Made by a program: the position numbers and the translations under genes. From Massilia sp. CF038 (GTDB taxonomy: Bacteria; Pseudomonadota; Gammaproteobacteria; Burkholderiales; Burkholderiaceae_D), in NCBI RefSeq assembly GCF_900129765.1, contig NZ_FQWU01000001.1:1922001-1986000 (forward strand): a stretch of DNA of 64,000 bases. The letters are read 5' to 3'. Below, one piece after another: positions 55,960-64,000 of this stretch. Within the stretch, counting starts at the first letter, position 1. The number at the start of each line of letters is the position of its first letter. Under the pieces are notes generated by a model. The model was not told the DNA's origin, ran no database searches, and saw only the letters and a list, made by a program, of their open reading frames with translations.

Positions 55960-57201
55960 TTACAGGTTGCTAAGCGGGTCGCGCCGCTTTTTGGCGATAT
56001 ATGCGTCGTACGTGTGCTGTGCCATCGGGTCGGGCTTGGGCGCGGCCGAAGGCTTTGGCTGGCCCGGCTGGTCGGGCTTGAGTACCACCAGCCACTCCGA
56101 TGCCGAGTTGCCGGTCTTGCGCACGGCAGTCTGGTTCGCGCTGTCGGCGTCGGCCTGTTCCACAGGGACTGCGGTGGCCTTGGGCGCGCTGGCCATCATG
56201 CGCTCGCCAGGGGGCTCGGCCGTGATGCGGGCAGGCTTGGCCGGCGCAGGTGGGGCGCTGCTGGCCGGCGTCTGGGCCAGCGCGGGGCGTGCACGCGCCG
56301 GCATCGCGGCGACGACGGGCACACGAGCTGGTTTGGGCACATGCGCCACGAGCGGTGTCACCCGTGCGGCCGGGCGCAGGGCGTCCGCATGCCGCACTGG
56401 TGGCGCGCTCTTGCTCACCAACGCCAGCTTGTTCTGGGCGCGCCGTGCCGGTATTGCCGCGAGCGCGCGTGGCGCCGCTGGTACGACGGACGGTTTGCCA
56501 GGTACACGCGCGGACTTAATGGGCGCCAGGGCCGTGGTCCTGGCTGGCGCGCGCAAGGCCAGCGCAGGCCGCACGGCGGGCGCCGCAGACGCTGGGCGCG
56601 CGACGTTTGCCGTGATCGCATGCGGCGCCGGGGCAGGGCGCGCGGCCGTGCGGCTTTGCCGGTCGGGAGCGTGCGCCGCCACTGCCTTGGCCGCTGTCTG
56701 GGACGCAGGCTTGACTGGCGGGCGCGCCGTTGGTGCAGCAGGCCTTGGCGGCGTGGCCGATCGGGTTCCCAGGGCCACCACCTTGGCAGCAGTTGGCCGG
56801 GCCGGAACGCTGGCCGCTGCCGGGGGCACTGGTCTGGCCGGCGTGACCTGGCGCGGCGCCTGCATGACGGGGGCATTGACGGGCAGGGGCGCGGGCGCGG
56901 GGGTGTCCAATGGCGGCACTACTTCGGCCGCAAGGGGCGCCACGGCGTCGTCCACCTCATGGGACGGCGCGTCGTCGAACGGGCGTGGCGCGGGCGCCTC
57001 GTCAGGACAGGTACGGCGCTGCATGATCTCGCCACGGCGGTTGACGCGCTGCTCGACACGGCAGCCATCTTCCCAGAATACCTCGCTCGGCATGCGCTCG
57101 TAGCGGCGCGCGGGGCGGCCATCGCGCCAGTCCTGGGCCTGGGCGGCAAACGGGCTGGTCAGAAAGGCCAGCGGCAGGATCAATAATCTCATTCGGCGCA
57201 T
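55960..57201 (-). CDS. Exported Pro/Ala-rich protein
   Basis: A 413-residue protein with a signal peptide (RRMRLLILPLAFLTSPFAAQAQ). A short conserved-looking head, WRDGRPARRYERMPSEVFWEDGCRVEQ (two Cys with RRTCPDEAP), is followed by about 270 residues of low-complexity Pro, Ala, Arg and Lys. A short C-terminal segment comes last (SEWLVVLKPDQPGQPKPS to TYDAYIAKKRRDPLSNL). GGAGGA lies 7 bases before the ATG. The basic PA-rich stretch resembles cell-wall-spanning linkers such as those of TonB, but no partner domain is recognisable. Long open frames on the opposite strand are compositional. Confidence 0.72.
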   Translation of the reverse strand: MRRMRLLILPLAFLTSPFAAQAQDWRDGRPARRYERMPSEVFWEDGCRVEQRVNRRGEIMQRRTCPDEAPAPRPFDDAPSHEVDDAVAPLAAEVVPPLDTPAPAPLPVNAPVMQAPRQVTPARPVPPAAASVPARPTAAKVVALGTRSATPPRPAAPTARPPVKPASQTAAKAVAAHAPDRQSRTAARPAPAPHAITANVARPASAAPAVRPALALRAPARTTALAPIKSARVPGKPSVVPAAPRALAAIPARRAQNKLALVSKSAPPVRHADALRPAARVTPLVAHVPKPARVPVVAAMPARARPALAQTPASSAPPAPAKPARITAEPPGERMMASAPKATAVPVEQADADSANQTAVRKTGNSASEWLVVLKPDQPGQPKPSAAPKPDPMAQHTYDAYIAKKRRDPLSNL

Positions 57202-57383
57202 GATGATTCCTCCACGTCAGGCTGCCTATCGTACGCCCGCCATGCACCATGAAACGTCCCGTTCCTGTATCACACGTAAGCAATGGTTTCTGGGCTGCGG
57301 CTTTGGCACCAATGCAAAATATGCCAAAAGCAATCATTGGCAGGAAGTACAATGGTGAACTTCTTCTCTTATGGACAACGTTC

Positions 57384-57881
57384 ATGACCGACCAGGTTTT
57401 CAAGCCGCGCGTCGCGCCCCGCAACCTGGCCGATCTGCTGGTCACGGCCGGCGTCGGCCTGGTGCAAGTGCTGGTGCTGATCGGACTGCCCGGCGCGCTG
57501 GCGTACGCGGTCAGCGGCAATCCGTTTATCGCGCTGCTTTGCATGACCGGCGCGAATGTGGTGTTTGCCCTGTTCTCGGTGTCCAAGGTTGTGTGCCGCG
57601 CAGATGGCCTGCACTTTTCCCGCGTGCTGGGCACGCCCAAGCGCATTGCCTGGGATGCCATCGTCGGGGTGGCCGAAGCGCCGCGCCGCGAATTGCTGGT
57701 GCGCGGCTGGTTATGGCCCATCTTTCCGCCGCGCGAGCTGACCACTTCGCTCACCTCGATCGGACATGTCCGCATCGATTACGGCAGCCGTTCGGTGTAT
57801 TTTCCGCCATGCGACAGCGCCGCCTTCCTGGCCGCGATCGCGGCGCATCGGGCAGCCGTCAAGCCCGCCGGGACGCTGTAA
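57384..57881 (+). CDS. Small membrane protein with PH-like C-terminus
   Basis: A 165-residue protein. Two closely spaced helices (ADLLVTAGVGLVQVLVLIGLPGALAYAV and PFIALLCMTGANVVFALFSV) form an N-terminal membrane hairpin. A beta-rich tail (VVCRADGLHFSRVLGTPKRIAWDAIVGVAEAPR, VRIDYGSRSVYFPPCDSAAFLAAI) follows that resembles bacterial PH-domain proteins. Function unknown. ATG 57384 is used because conservation-like text starts there; a TACAAT element at about 57346 makes further upstream starts unlikely. Confidence 0.72.
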   Translation: MTDQVFKPRVAPRNLADLLVTAGVGLVQVLVLIGLPGALAYAVSGNPFIALLCMTGANVVFALFSVSKVVCRADGLHFSRVLGTPKRIAWDAIVGVAEAPRRELLVRGWLWPIFPPRELTTSLTSIGHVRIDYGSRSVYFPPCDSAAFLAAIAAHRAAVKPAGTL

Positions 57882-57922
57882 ACATTCCGCTATCGGGCTG
57901 GCGTCCGCCGTATAATTGACGC

Positions 57923-58714
57923 ATGGATAGCGATCGAGTTGCACCGAACGCGGCCCGGCGCGCGCTGGTACTTGGCGCTCTGGCTGGGGCCGTTCTGCCT
58001 GCGCCTGCCGCAGCGCGCGAGCTGCTGGTGGTGGGCGCCCATTTTGCCCGCGTCTACGAACGCGCCGATGGCAATTTCAGCGGCATGGGTCCGGAGATCC
58101 TGCGGGCCATTGCCGGCACCCTGGGTCAACCACTGCATTTCGATCTGCTGCCCTGGGCGCGAGCCCAATCCATGGTGGCCAAAGGCCAGGCCGATTTGCT
58201 GGTGGGACCCTACAAATCCCCCGAGCGGCTTGGCTTGTTTGCCTTCTCGGAGCGCGCCTTCTACCTCGATGAAATGGTGTTTTATGCGCGTGTGGGCGAG
58301 GGCCTGGCCTGGAACGGCAGCTTTGCTGCGCTGCGCAATCTGCGCATTGTGTGCATTAACGGCTGGGCGTATGGGCCGGCTTTCGACGCAGCACGCGCCA
58401 ATCTGCATGTGAGCGTGACCAACACGGTTGAGGCCGGTCTGGCCATGCTGGCCCGGGGCCGGGTCGATCTGTTTGCCACCAATCGCCGCAACACCGAAGG
58501 GGTGGTCCCCCTGCTTGAACTGGAGGACAAGGTGGCGCCGCTGGACCCCATTCTTGCCACCCAGCGCGGCTATTTTGCGTTTCCCAAGCTGCCCGAGTAC
58601 GATGCGGCGCTGGGCCGCTTCAACCGCGCCTTCAACGCCTATGCCGACAGCGGTGAACTGCAGAAGCTGGGGCGCCGGCTGCGCGTCCAGGTTGGTCCGG
58701 ATGCCGCCAACTAG
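57923..58714 (+). CDS. Periplasmic solute-binding-like protein (family 3)
   Basis: A 263-residue exported protein (RRALVLGALAGAVLPAPAAA signal). ELLVVGAHFARVYERADGNFSGMGPEILRAIAG, LLPWARAQSMVAKGQADLLVG and VDLFATNRRNTEGVV are typical of the SBP_bac_3 fold found in bacteria without an attached ABC permease. It probably acts as a sensor or chaperone for a small ligand, possibly as the input for the receiver-GGDEF gene that follows 73 bases later on the same strand. Confidence 0.85.
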   Translation: MDSDRVAPNAARRALVLGALAGAVLPAPAAARELLVVGAHFARVYERADGNFSGMGPEILRAIAGTLGQPLHFDLLPWARAQSMVAKGQADLLVGPYKSPERLGLFAFSERAFYLDEMVFYARVGEGLAWNGSFAALRNLRIVCINGWAYGPAFDAARANLHVSVTNTVEAGLAMLARGRVDLFATNRRNTEGVVPLLELEDKVAPLDPILATQRGYFAFPKLPEYDAALGRFNRAFNAYADSGELQKLGRRLRVQVGPDAAN

Positions 58715-58787
58715 TCCACGCGGGACAGCGCTTAACAATTACAATTTCTCGGCGTAATTTTATGCTTGTGTATTTATTTCAGGAGAC

Positions 58788-59810
58788 ATGCCGGTGAGCG
58801 TAAAAGCCATTTCAGGCGCAGTGACGGTGCGGGTGCTGGTGGTGGACGACCAGACCATCGTGGTGGAAAAGCTCAAGCAGTTGCTGGCCGGGGCCGAGGG
58901 CGTCACGGTCTCGGTGGAGACCGATGGCAGCAATGCGGTGGAAGCGGCCCTGGCATTTCGGCCGACAGTGATCTTGCAGGACTTGATCATGCCGCAGGTG
59001 ACGGGCCTGGAACTGATTGCCGAATTCCGCAAGCACGATGTATTGCGTGACGTGCCGATCGTGATTCTATCGTCGATGAATACGCCACAGCACAAGGAAA
59101 AAAGCTTTGAAATGGGGGCCGACGATTACCTCGTCAAGCTGCCCGACCGGATCGAACTGCTGGCGCGGCTGCGCTACCACTCGGCGTCGTTTGCCAAGGG
59201 ACTGGAACGCGACGAAGCCTTTGAACTGCTGCGCGTGAGTCAGAAAAACCTTGCCATTGCCAATGTCGAGCTGCAGATTCTCAGTGGTCAGGACGGCCTG
59301 ACCGGCCTGGCCAACCGGCGCCGTTTCGACGAGTCGCTCAAGAAGGAATGGCAGCGCGGCTGCCGCAACGGCACCCCGCTGTCGCTGCTGATGTGCGATA
59401 TCGATCATTTCAAAAAATTCAATGACAGCTTCGGTCACGTGGAGGGCGATCTGTGCCTGAAACGCGTTGCTGCGGTATTGATCGAATCACTCAAGCGGCC
59501 GGGCGATCTGGCCGCACGCTATGGGGGCGAAGAGTTTGCACTGCTCCTGCCCGACACCGATCTGGAGGGCGCGCGCATCGTGGCCGATCAGTGCTTGCGC
59601 CATCTGGCCTATATCGCCATCCCCGCGCCGAGCATGGGCGAGGATGGCGCGGTGGTGACCCTGTCCATGGGCGTGGCCAGCGTGGTGCCCGAGGAGGGCG
59701 GCTCGAAAGATGATTTGATCCGCCGGGCTGACCGAGCCCTGTACGATGCCAAACATGCTGGGCGCAACCGTGTGGCTTGCGCGCCGGTGCCCGATAAAAC
59801 GGCGCACTAG
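58788..59810 (+). CDS. Receiver-GGDEF diguanylate cyclase (WspR-like)
   Basis: A 340-residue response regulator. The receiver domain has VLVVDDQ (acidic pair), VILQDLIMPQVTG (phospho-Asp), ILSS and DDYLVKLPDR (Lys). A coiled linker leads to the GGDEF domain: SGQDGLTGLANRRRFDESL, MCDIDHFKKFNDSFGH and the active signature ARYGGEEFALLLPD. The domain order and VKLPDRIELLARLRYHS text are those of WspR. It makes c-di-GMP when phosphorylated. AGGAGA lies 2-3 bases before the ATG region. No cognate kinase gene is in the window. Confidence 0.93.
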   Translation: MPVSVKAISGAVTVRVLVVDDQTIVVEKLKQLLAGAEGVTVSVETDGSNAVEAALAFRPTVILQDLIMPQVTGLELIAEFRKHDVLRDVPIVILSSMNTPQHKEKSFEMGADDYLVKLPDRIELLARLRYHSASFAKGLERDEAFELLRVSQKNLAIANVELQILSGQDGLTGLANRRRFDESLKKEWQRGCRNGTPLSLLMCDIDHFKKFNDSFGHVEGDLCLKRVAAVLIESLKRPGDLAARYGGEEFALLLPDTDLEGARIVADQCLRHLAYIAIPAPSMGEDGAVVTLSMGVASVVPEEGGSKDDLIRRADRALYDAKHAGRNRVACAPVPDKTAH

Positions 59811-59836
59811 CACCGCCGCTGGCGGCCGAATCCCAC

Positions 59837-59842
59837 TACAAT
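59837..59842 (+). promoter_or_regulatory. Probable -10 hexamer overlapping an upstream ATG
   Basis: TACAAT (59837-59842) contains the first two bases of the in-frame ATG at 59841, so a transcript from this promoter would exclude that codon. This supports the TTG start at 59874. Confidence 0.4.
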
Positions 59843-59873
59843 GGGTCTCTCATTTCGCTACCCGGAGACGCCA

Positions 59874-61169
59874 TTGAACACTGCCAAGCTGTCATTACGC
59901 GGCGCTGCCGCGCTGCCTGTCCTGCTGCTGGCCTGCGCCGGCGCCACCGCCGCCGCCCCGGCGCCCGTCGCGGTCACCGCCATCAAGGCTGCGCACATGC
60001 TCGACGTGCGCAGCGGCGCATTGATCAACGATGCCGTGGTGCTGGTGAGCGGCGAGCGGATCACCGCCGCAGGCAGCAAGCTGGCCATCCCGCCTGGCGC
60101 CAATGTAATCGACCTGGGGGCCAAAACGCTGCTGCCAGGCCTGATCGACGCCCATACCCACCTGACCGGCAACCCGGAAGACGCTGGCTATTCGAGCGTG
60201 CGCATTTCCGTGCCGCGCGCCGCGCTCACGGGTGCCAAGAATGCGCGCCTCACGCTGCAAGCCGGTTTTACCACTGTGCGCGATGTGGGCAGCGAAGGCT
60301 ATGCCGACATCGGCCTGCGCGACGCCATCAACGATGGCGATGTACCGGGGCCGCGCATTGCCGCTTCCGGACCGGCGCTGGGCATCACGGGCGGCCACTG
60401 CGACGACACCATGCACGCGCCGCAGTACAACGCCATTGCCACCGGGGTGGCCGATGGCGTTGAGGAAGTGACCAAGCGCACGCGCCAGATCATCAAGTAC
60501 GGGGCCGACGTCATCAAGATTTGCGCCACTGGCGGCGTGCTGTCCATGGGCGACGATCCGCGCGCCTCGCAATATTCGCCACAGGAGCTCAAGGCCATCG
60601 TCACCGAGGCGCACCGGCTGGGGCGCAAGGTGGCCGCGCATGCCCACGGCGGCGACGGCATCCGCCTGGCCGTGCTGGCCGGCGTGGACTCGATCGAACA
60701 TGGTTCCTACATCGATGACGAGGGCATCAAGCTGCTCAAGGAGCACAATACCTGGCTGGTGCCAACGCTGTATCTGGGCGACTGGCTGATCGATAACGCC
60801 GAAGCCATCAAGCTGCCCAAGCCCTTGCTTGAGAAGGCCAAGGTGGTGTTGCCGGCCGCGCGCGTCAATATCGGCAAGGCGATCAAGGCGGGCGTGCCAA
60901 TTGCGTTTGGCACCGATGCCGCGGTCTACCCGCATGGTTTGAATGGCCGCGAGTTCGCCGTGCTGGTCAAGCTGGGCATGACGCCGATCCAGGCGATTCG
61001 CAGCGCTACCGTCAATGCCAGCCAGTTGCTGGGCTGGAGCGACAAGGTGGGCGCAATCGAGGTGGGCAAATTCGCCGACCTGATCGCCGTCGATGGCGAA
61101 CCTCTCAAGGACGTCACCACACTGGAGCGCGTGCAGTGGGTCATGAAGGGCGGGGCCGTGGTGCGCTAG
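59874..61169 (+). CDS. Exported amidohydrolase (imidazolonepropionase-like / Xaa-Pro dipeptidase group)
   Basis: A 431-residue metal-dependent hydrolase. TTG 59874 follows GGAGA and begins a proper signal peptide ([26 protein letters not shown]); an ATG 11 codons upstream overlaps a -10 element. Metal ligands are visible: [12 protein letters not shown] (HxH), [10 protein letters not shown] (Lys), [22 protein letters not shown] and [12 protein letters not shown] (Asp). The family includes periplasmic dipeptidases and organophosphate-acting enzymes; the natural substrate is unknown. Confidence 0.9.
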   Translation: MNTAKLSLRGAAALPVLLLACAGATAAAPAPVAVTAIKAAHMLDVRSGALINDAVVLVSGERITAAGSKLAIPPGANVIDLGAKTLLPGLIDAHTHLTGNPEDAGYSSVRISVPRAALTGAKNARLTLQAGFTTVRDVGSEGYADIGLRDAINDGDVPGPRIAASGPALGITGGHCDDTMHAPQYNAIATGVADGVEEVTKRTRQIIKYGADVIKICATGGVLSMGDDPRASQYSPQELKAIVTEAHRLGRKVAAHAHGGDGIRLAVLAGVDSIEHGSYIDDEGIKLLKEHNTWLVPTLYLGDWLIDNAEAIKLPKPLLEKAKVVLPAARVNIGKAIKAGVPIAFGTDAAVYPHGLNGREFAVLVKLGMTPIQAIRSATVNASQLLGWSDKVGAIEVGKFADLIAVDGEPLKDVTTLERVQWVMKGGAVVR

Positions 61170-61211
61170 GCGCACGGTATACTGGCGCATTTTTTTCGAC
61201 TGGATCCGATC

Positions 61212-62024
61212 ATGGCGCCACACCCTGAATTGCGCGCGCAAGCGCTGCGCTGCCTGCTCGAGCCCGATCCGGCGCGCAAAATGGCCAGTATCGGCGCCAT
61301 GGCGGCCGCCTTCGAGTCCGGCGGCTGGGACATCGCGTCCGAGGCGCTGCTGGTCGCCGATGGTCCGATTCCCGGCCGGCCAGCGCAGCCGGTGCTGGTG
61401 CCGCCGCGCCTGGTGGGGCGGCGCTCGATGGCCACGCCCGAAGGCCGCGCGATGCTGATCCACTCGCTGGCGCATATCGAATTCAATGCCGTCAATCTGG
61501 CGCTTGACGCGCTCTGGCGGTTTTCGGCCATGCCGGCGCAGTACTACACGGACTGGCTGCGCGTGGCACGGGAAGAAGCCAGTCATTACACCTTGCTGGC
61601 AGCCCATCTGCACACCCTGGGGCACCAGTACGGCGACTTCACGGCGCACGACAGCCTGTGGGAAATGGTGGAACGTACAACTGACGATATCGTCGCGCGC
61701 ATGGCACTGGTGCCGCGCACGCTCGAAGCGCGCGGGCTCGATGCGATTCCCCCGCTGCGCGCCAAGCTGGCGCAGGCTGGGGACCTGGCAGCGGCCGCGA
61801 TTCTGGACATCATCCTGCGCGACGAAGTGGGCCACGTCCAGATTGGCAATCACTGGTATCTGTACTTGTGTCAGGCGCGCGGGCTCGATCCGGTGCCCAC
61901 CTACGATGTGCTGGCCGCGCGTTACAGGGCGCCCGTGCTGAAGGGACCATTCAATCTTGATGCACGCCGCGCGGCCGGATTCAGTGAGATGGAACTGGCT
62001 GCGCTGGCGGACTGGCCGCGGTGA
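61212..62024 (+). CDS. DUF455 ferritin-like protein
   Basis: A 270-residue soluble protein of the DUF455 family: LIHSLAHIEFNAVNLALDALWRF, VAREEASHYTLLAAHL, DDIVARMALVPRTLEARGLDA and ILRDEVGHVQIGNHWY supply paired Glu/His ligands of a ferritin-like di-iron site (Glu-x6-Tyr...Glu-x2-His). Proposed relatives hydroxylate small molecules or tRNA-like substrates, but no activity is established for this group. Stop touches the convergent GST gene (62024/62025). Confidence 0.87.
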   Translation: MAPHPELRAQALRCLLEPDPARKMASIGAMAAAFESGGWDIASEALLVADGPIPGRPAQPVLVPPRLVGRRSMATPEGRAMLIHSLAHIEFNAVNLALDALWRFSAMPAQYYTDWLRVAREEASHYTLLAAHLHTLGHQYGDFTAHDSLWEMVERTTDDIVARMALVPRTLEARGLDAIPPLRAKLAQAGDLAAAAILDIILRDEVGHVQIGNHWYLYLCQARGLDPVPTYDVLAARYRAPVLKGPFNLDARRAAGFSEMELAALADWPR

Positions 62025-62696
62025 TTACGGCGCGGCCAGCAGCGGTGCCGGGGTCGCGCTGATACCTTCGGCCTCGGCACCTTCGCGTTCGGCCATGCAG
62101 GCACGCTGGAAGGCGGGGCGCAGTTTAAGGCGGGCCAGGTAATCGCTGACCGAAGGCGGGAAGGCGGGCGCCATGCCCAGATACTCGGCCAGCAGCAGCG
62201 CATAGCCGACCGAAATATCGGCCATCGTAAAACGGCCGGCGCACATGGTCGGCTGGTTGGCCAATAGTGGCTCAAGGGTCTTCAGGCGGCCCAGAAACCA
62301 GCGCCGGTAATCTTCAGCTGCCTGCGGCAAGCGGCGCTCCGGCGGCTCGAAACGCTCGTAGCGCAACACGATTGTTTGCGGGAAGGTGAGGGTGGCCTCT
62401 CCAAAGTGCAGCCAGTTCAGGAACATGCCGAAGTCGGCTTCGTCCGGCCCGGGTACCAGATCCGAGGGACCGTACTTCACGCCCAGGTAGTGGCAGATGG
62501 CCGCCGATTCTGTCATGCGCAGATCGCCGTCGAACAAGGTGGGTACGGTGCCCAGCGGGTTGATACCCAGGTAGGCGCGGTCCACCGCGCGCGGCGGGAA
62601 CGCGAGCACCTTGAGCTGATACGGCAAGCCCAGCTCTTCCAACGCCCACAATGGCCGGAACGAGCGGGCGGCGACGCAGTGGTAAAGCACAATCAT
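62025..62696 (-). CDS. Glutathione S-transferase family protein
   Basis: A 223-residue protein. The N-terminal thioredoxin-like domain starts MIVLYHCVAARSFRPLWALEELGLPY, with NPLGTVPTLFDGDLRMTESAAICHYL (cis-Pro and Glu-Ser glutathione-binding motif). An all-helical C-terminal domain follows (FTMADISVGYALLLAEY N-cap). ATG 62696 matches the family start; a longer frame to 62855 has no ribosome site. Likely conjugation or disulfide reduction in the cytoplasm; substrate unknown. Confidence 0.9.
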   Translation of the reverse strand: MIVLYHCVAARSFRPLWALEELGLPYQLKVLAFPPRAVDRAYLGINPLGTVPTLFDGDLRMTESAAICHYLGVKYGPSDLVPGPDEADFGMFLNWLHFGEATLTFPQTIVLRYERFEPPERRLPQAAEDYRRWFLGRLKTLEPLLANQPTMCAGRFTMADISVGYALLLAEYLGMAPAFPPSVSDYLARLKLRPAFQRACMAEREGAEAEGISATPAPLLAAP

Positions 62697-62956
62697 CCGG
62701 GGACCTGGTTGGTGACAAACCCGCATTTTGGCAGATTGGCGCACCTGCCCGGACAAACTTGCAAAACGAGGTGTGACCCCGGCTTTTCTGCATAGAATAG
62801 GATTTAGCTGATCACTGGGGTAGGATACTTCTGTTTTTTGGAAGTAAAGCTTCATTAATTACATGTTTTATATCTGAAACATGAAAGCTACACTACGCCC
62901 CAGTCCTGTCGGTACAGCCGGCTGGCGCACACCTACTTACTGGGGAATAACAACAC

Positions 62957-63988
62957 ATGGCAACTGACCAGCCCGGATTCATGATCAAAAAACTTGGTGC
63001 GAGCGAGATCGCATCGTATTTGTTTGTCGCAGCGCTGCTGCTGCTGGTGCTGGTCAAGGGCTTGCTGGGCGCGCTGTTCGCCGGCTTGCTGGTGTATTCA
63101 CTGGTGCACCTGATGGCGCCGCGCATCGGCCGCCGCTTCAGCGACGAACGCTCGCGCATGATCGCCGCCGGCGCCATTGGCCTGGTCATCATTGCCACGC
63201 TGGGCCTTGCGGCCTGGGGCGTGTCGACCCTGCTGCACGGTGACGCCAGCAGCATGAGCCACATGTTCCAGAAAATGGCTGACATTATCGACGGTGCGCG
63301 CGGCCAGGTACCGCCCTGGCTGAGCGAGCGCTTGCCGCTCGACGCTGACGCCGTGCGCGAAATGCTCACTGGCTGGCTGCGTGAACACGCCTCCGACGCA
63401 CGCGCGATCGGCGCCGAAGCCGGCATGGCGATTACCCGCATTCTGCTTGGCCTGATTATCGGTGTGATGGTGGCGCTGCACGATACGCTGGCGCCGCATA
63501 CGCACCGCCCGTTTGCCGCGGCCTTGCTCGAACGCGCCCGTCATCTGGCGCATGCATTTCGCAGCATTGTGTTTGCTCAGGTCTGGATCTCGGGGATCAA
63601 TACCATCCTGACGGCCGTGTTCATTTTTGTCGTGCTGCCGATGGCCGGCATCAAGCTGCCGTTTTCCAAGACCCTGGTGGCGATCACCTTTGTGGCCGGG
63701 CTGCTGCCAGTGATCGGCAATCTGATTTCCAATTCGGTGCTGGTGGTGCTGGCGCTGTCGCATTCGCTCGATGTGGCGCTTGCCTCGCTGGCCTTCATGA
63801 TCGTGCTGCACAAGCTGGAATACTTCCTGAACGCCCGCATCATCGGCGCGCATATCAATGCCCGCTCGTGGGAGCTGCTCATTGCGATGCTGGTCGGTGA
63901 GGCGGTGTTCGGCCTGGTGGGCGTGGTCGCGGCGCCGGTCTTCTATGCCTACGTCAAGGAAGAACTGCGCGCGCGCCAGTTGATTTGA
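62957..63988 (+). CDS. AI-2E family (PerM-like) membrane protein
   Basis: A 343-residue inner-membrane protein with about seven helices. IASYLFVAALLLLVLVKGLLGALFAGLLVYSLVHLM at the start, a soluble helical stretch (AWGVSTLLHGDASSMSHMFQKMADIIDG) and the conserved end FVAGLLPVIGNLISNSVLVVLALS, HKLEYFLNARIIGAHINARSWELL mark the AI-2E transporter family. Members export quorum signals or act as Na+/H+ antiporters; the role here is unknown. GGGGAA lies about 9 bases before the ATG. Complete within the window. Confidence 0.92.
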   Translation: MATDQPGFMIKKLGASEIASYLFVAALLLLVLVKGLLGALFAGLLVYSLVHLMAPRIGRRFSDERSRMIAAGAIGLVIIATLGLAAWGVSTLLHGDASSMSHMFQKMADIIDGARGQVPPWLSERLPLDADAVREMLTGWLREHASDARAIGAEAGMAITRILLGLIIGVMVALHDTLAPHTHRPFAAALLERARHLAHAFRSIVFAQVWISGINTILTAVFIFVVLPMAGIKLPFSKTLVAITFVAGLLPVIGNLISNSVLVVLALSHSLDVALASLAFMIVLHKLEYFLNARIIGAHINARSWELLIAMLVGEAVFGLVGVVAAPVFYAYVKEELRARQLI

Positions 63989-64000
63989 TTGCCGCTTACT

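Noticed and set aside
55876-57186. Two long plus-strand frames (436 and 403 codons) opposite the Pro/Ala-rich protein
   Set aside because: Low-complexity GC-rich codons open all frames here. The minus-strand frame has a signal peptide and a good ribosome site.
59895-61853. A 652-codon minus-strand frame opposite the amidohydrolase and DUF455 genes
   Set aside because: It spans two well-supported genes on the other strand and encodes no recognisable domain.

Overview
The window is GC-rich (roughly two-thirds G+C by eye), densely coded DNA with many 4-bp ATGA gene overlaps. Protein families (qNOR, NsrR, UbiU/UbiT, class II RNR, MNIO/bufferin, many GGDEF proteins) point to a betaproteobacterium, most likely Burkholderiales/Oxalobacteraceae (Massilia-like). 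That placement rests on family impressions only. No rRNA, tRNA, CRISPR array, transposase or phage gene was seen.

0-12 kb, copper/peroxide/bufferin block. An SDR fragment is followed by a cupin-thioredoxin operon. Convergent to it is a bufferin-type RiPP locus read leftwards: bufA2-like precursor, alpha/beta-hydrolase-fold protein, bufA1-like precursor, MNIO enzyme (bufB), DUF2063 partner (bufC), a Tat-exported alpha/beta-hydrolase-fold protein, and a DoxX membrane protein. Both hydrolase-fold proteins have glycine where the catalytic nucleophile should be. Immediately upstream on the same strand lies ohr - czcE-like - MFS - ohrR - OmpR-type regulator - histidine kinase. The promoter regions of the bufferin operon and of the cupin-thioredoxin operon share arrays of the same hexamer, which suggests a common regulator.

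12-23 kb, envelope and signalling genes: a MEDS-domain sensor, an HzsA-related PD40/cytochrome lipoprotein whose lipobox Cys codon reads TGA, an Lnt-like protein with a long C-terminal extension, an SGNH hydrolase, DUF3606 and ankyrin proteins, and a PAS-GGDEF-EAL protein.

23-42 kb, nitrite/NO respiration and anaerobic metabolism island. It holds TlpA plus an outer-membrane protein divergent from a three-domain nirK across a two-fold symmetric FNR/NsrR promoter, a Dnr-like regulator, and an NO operon (norZ, two DUF2249 proteins, nsrR, a SirB2-like protein, a polytopic membrane protein). A second NsrR-like gene, nnrS, hemN, a small cytochrome c, a class II RNR interrupted by a TAA, a cupredoxin, ubiT, ubiU and a TPP-dependent 2-oxo-acid decarboxylase follow. 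Nitrite to NO to N2O is encoded here; no nitrate or N2O reductase gene is in the window. Oxygen-independent versions of haem, ubiquinone and deoxynucleotide synthesis sit next to the respiratory genes.

42-64 kb, mixed housekeeping, secretion and c-di-GMP signalling: hemerythrin-like, DJ-1/PfpI, thioesterase and VOC proteins; an amino-acid permease with a terminator-containing leader; three secreted proteins; an endonuclease/phosphatase gene flanked by a duplicated GGDEF tail; a receiver-like GGDEF protein; a Cys-rich repeat protein; a Pro/Ala-rich secreted protein; a periplasmic binding protein; a receiver-GGDEF protein; an amidohydrolase; DUF455, GST and AI-2E family proteins.
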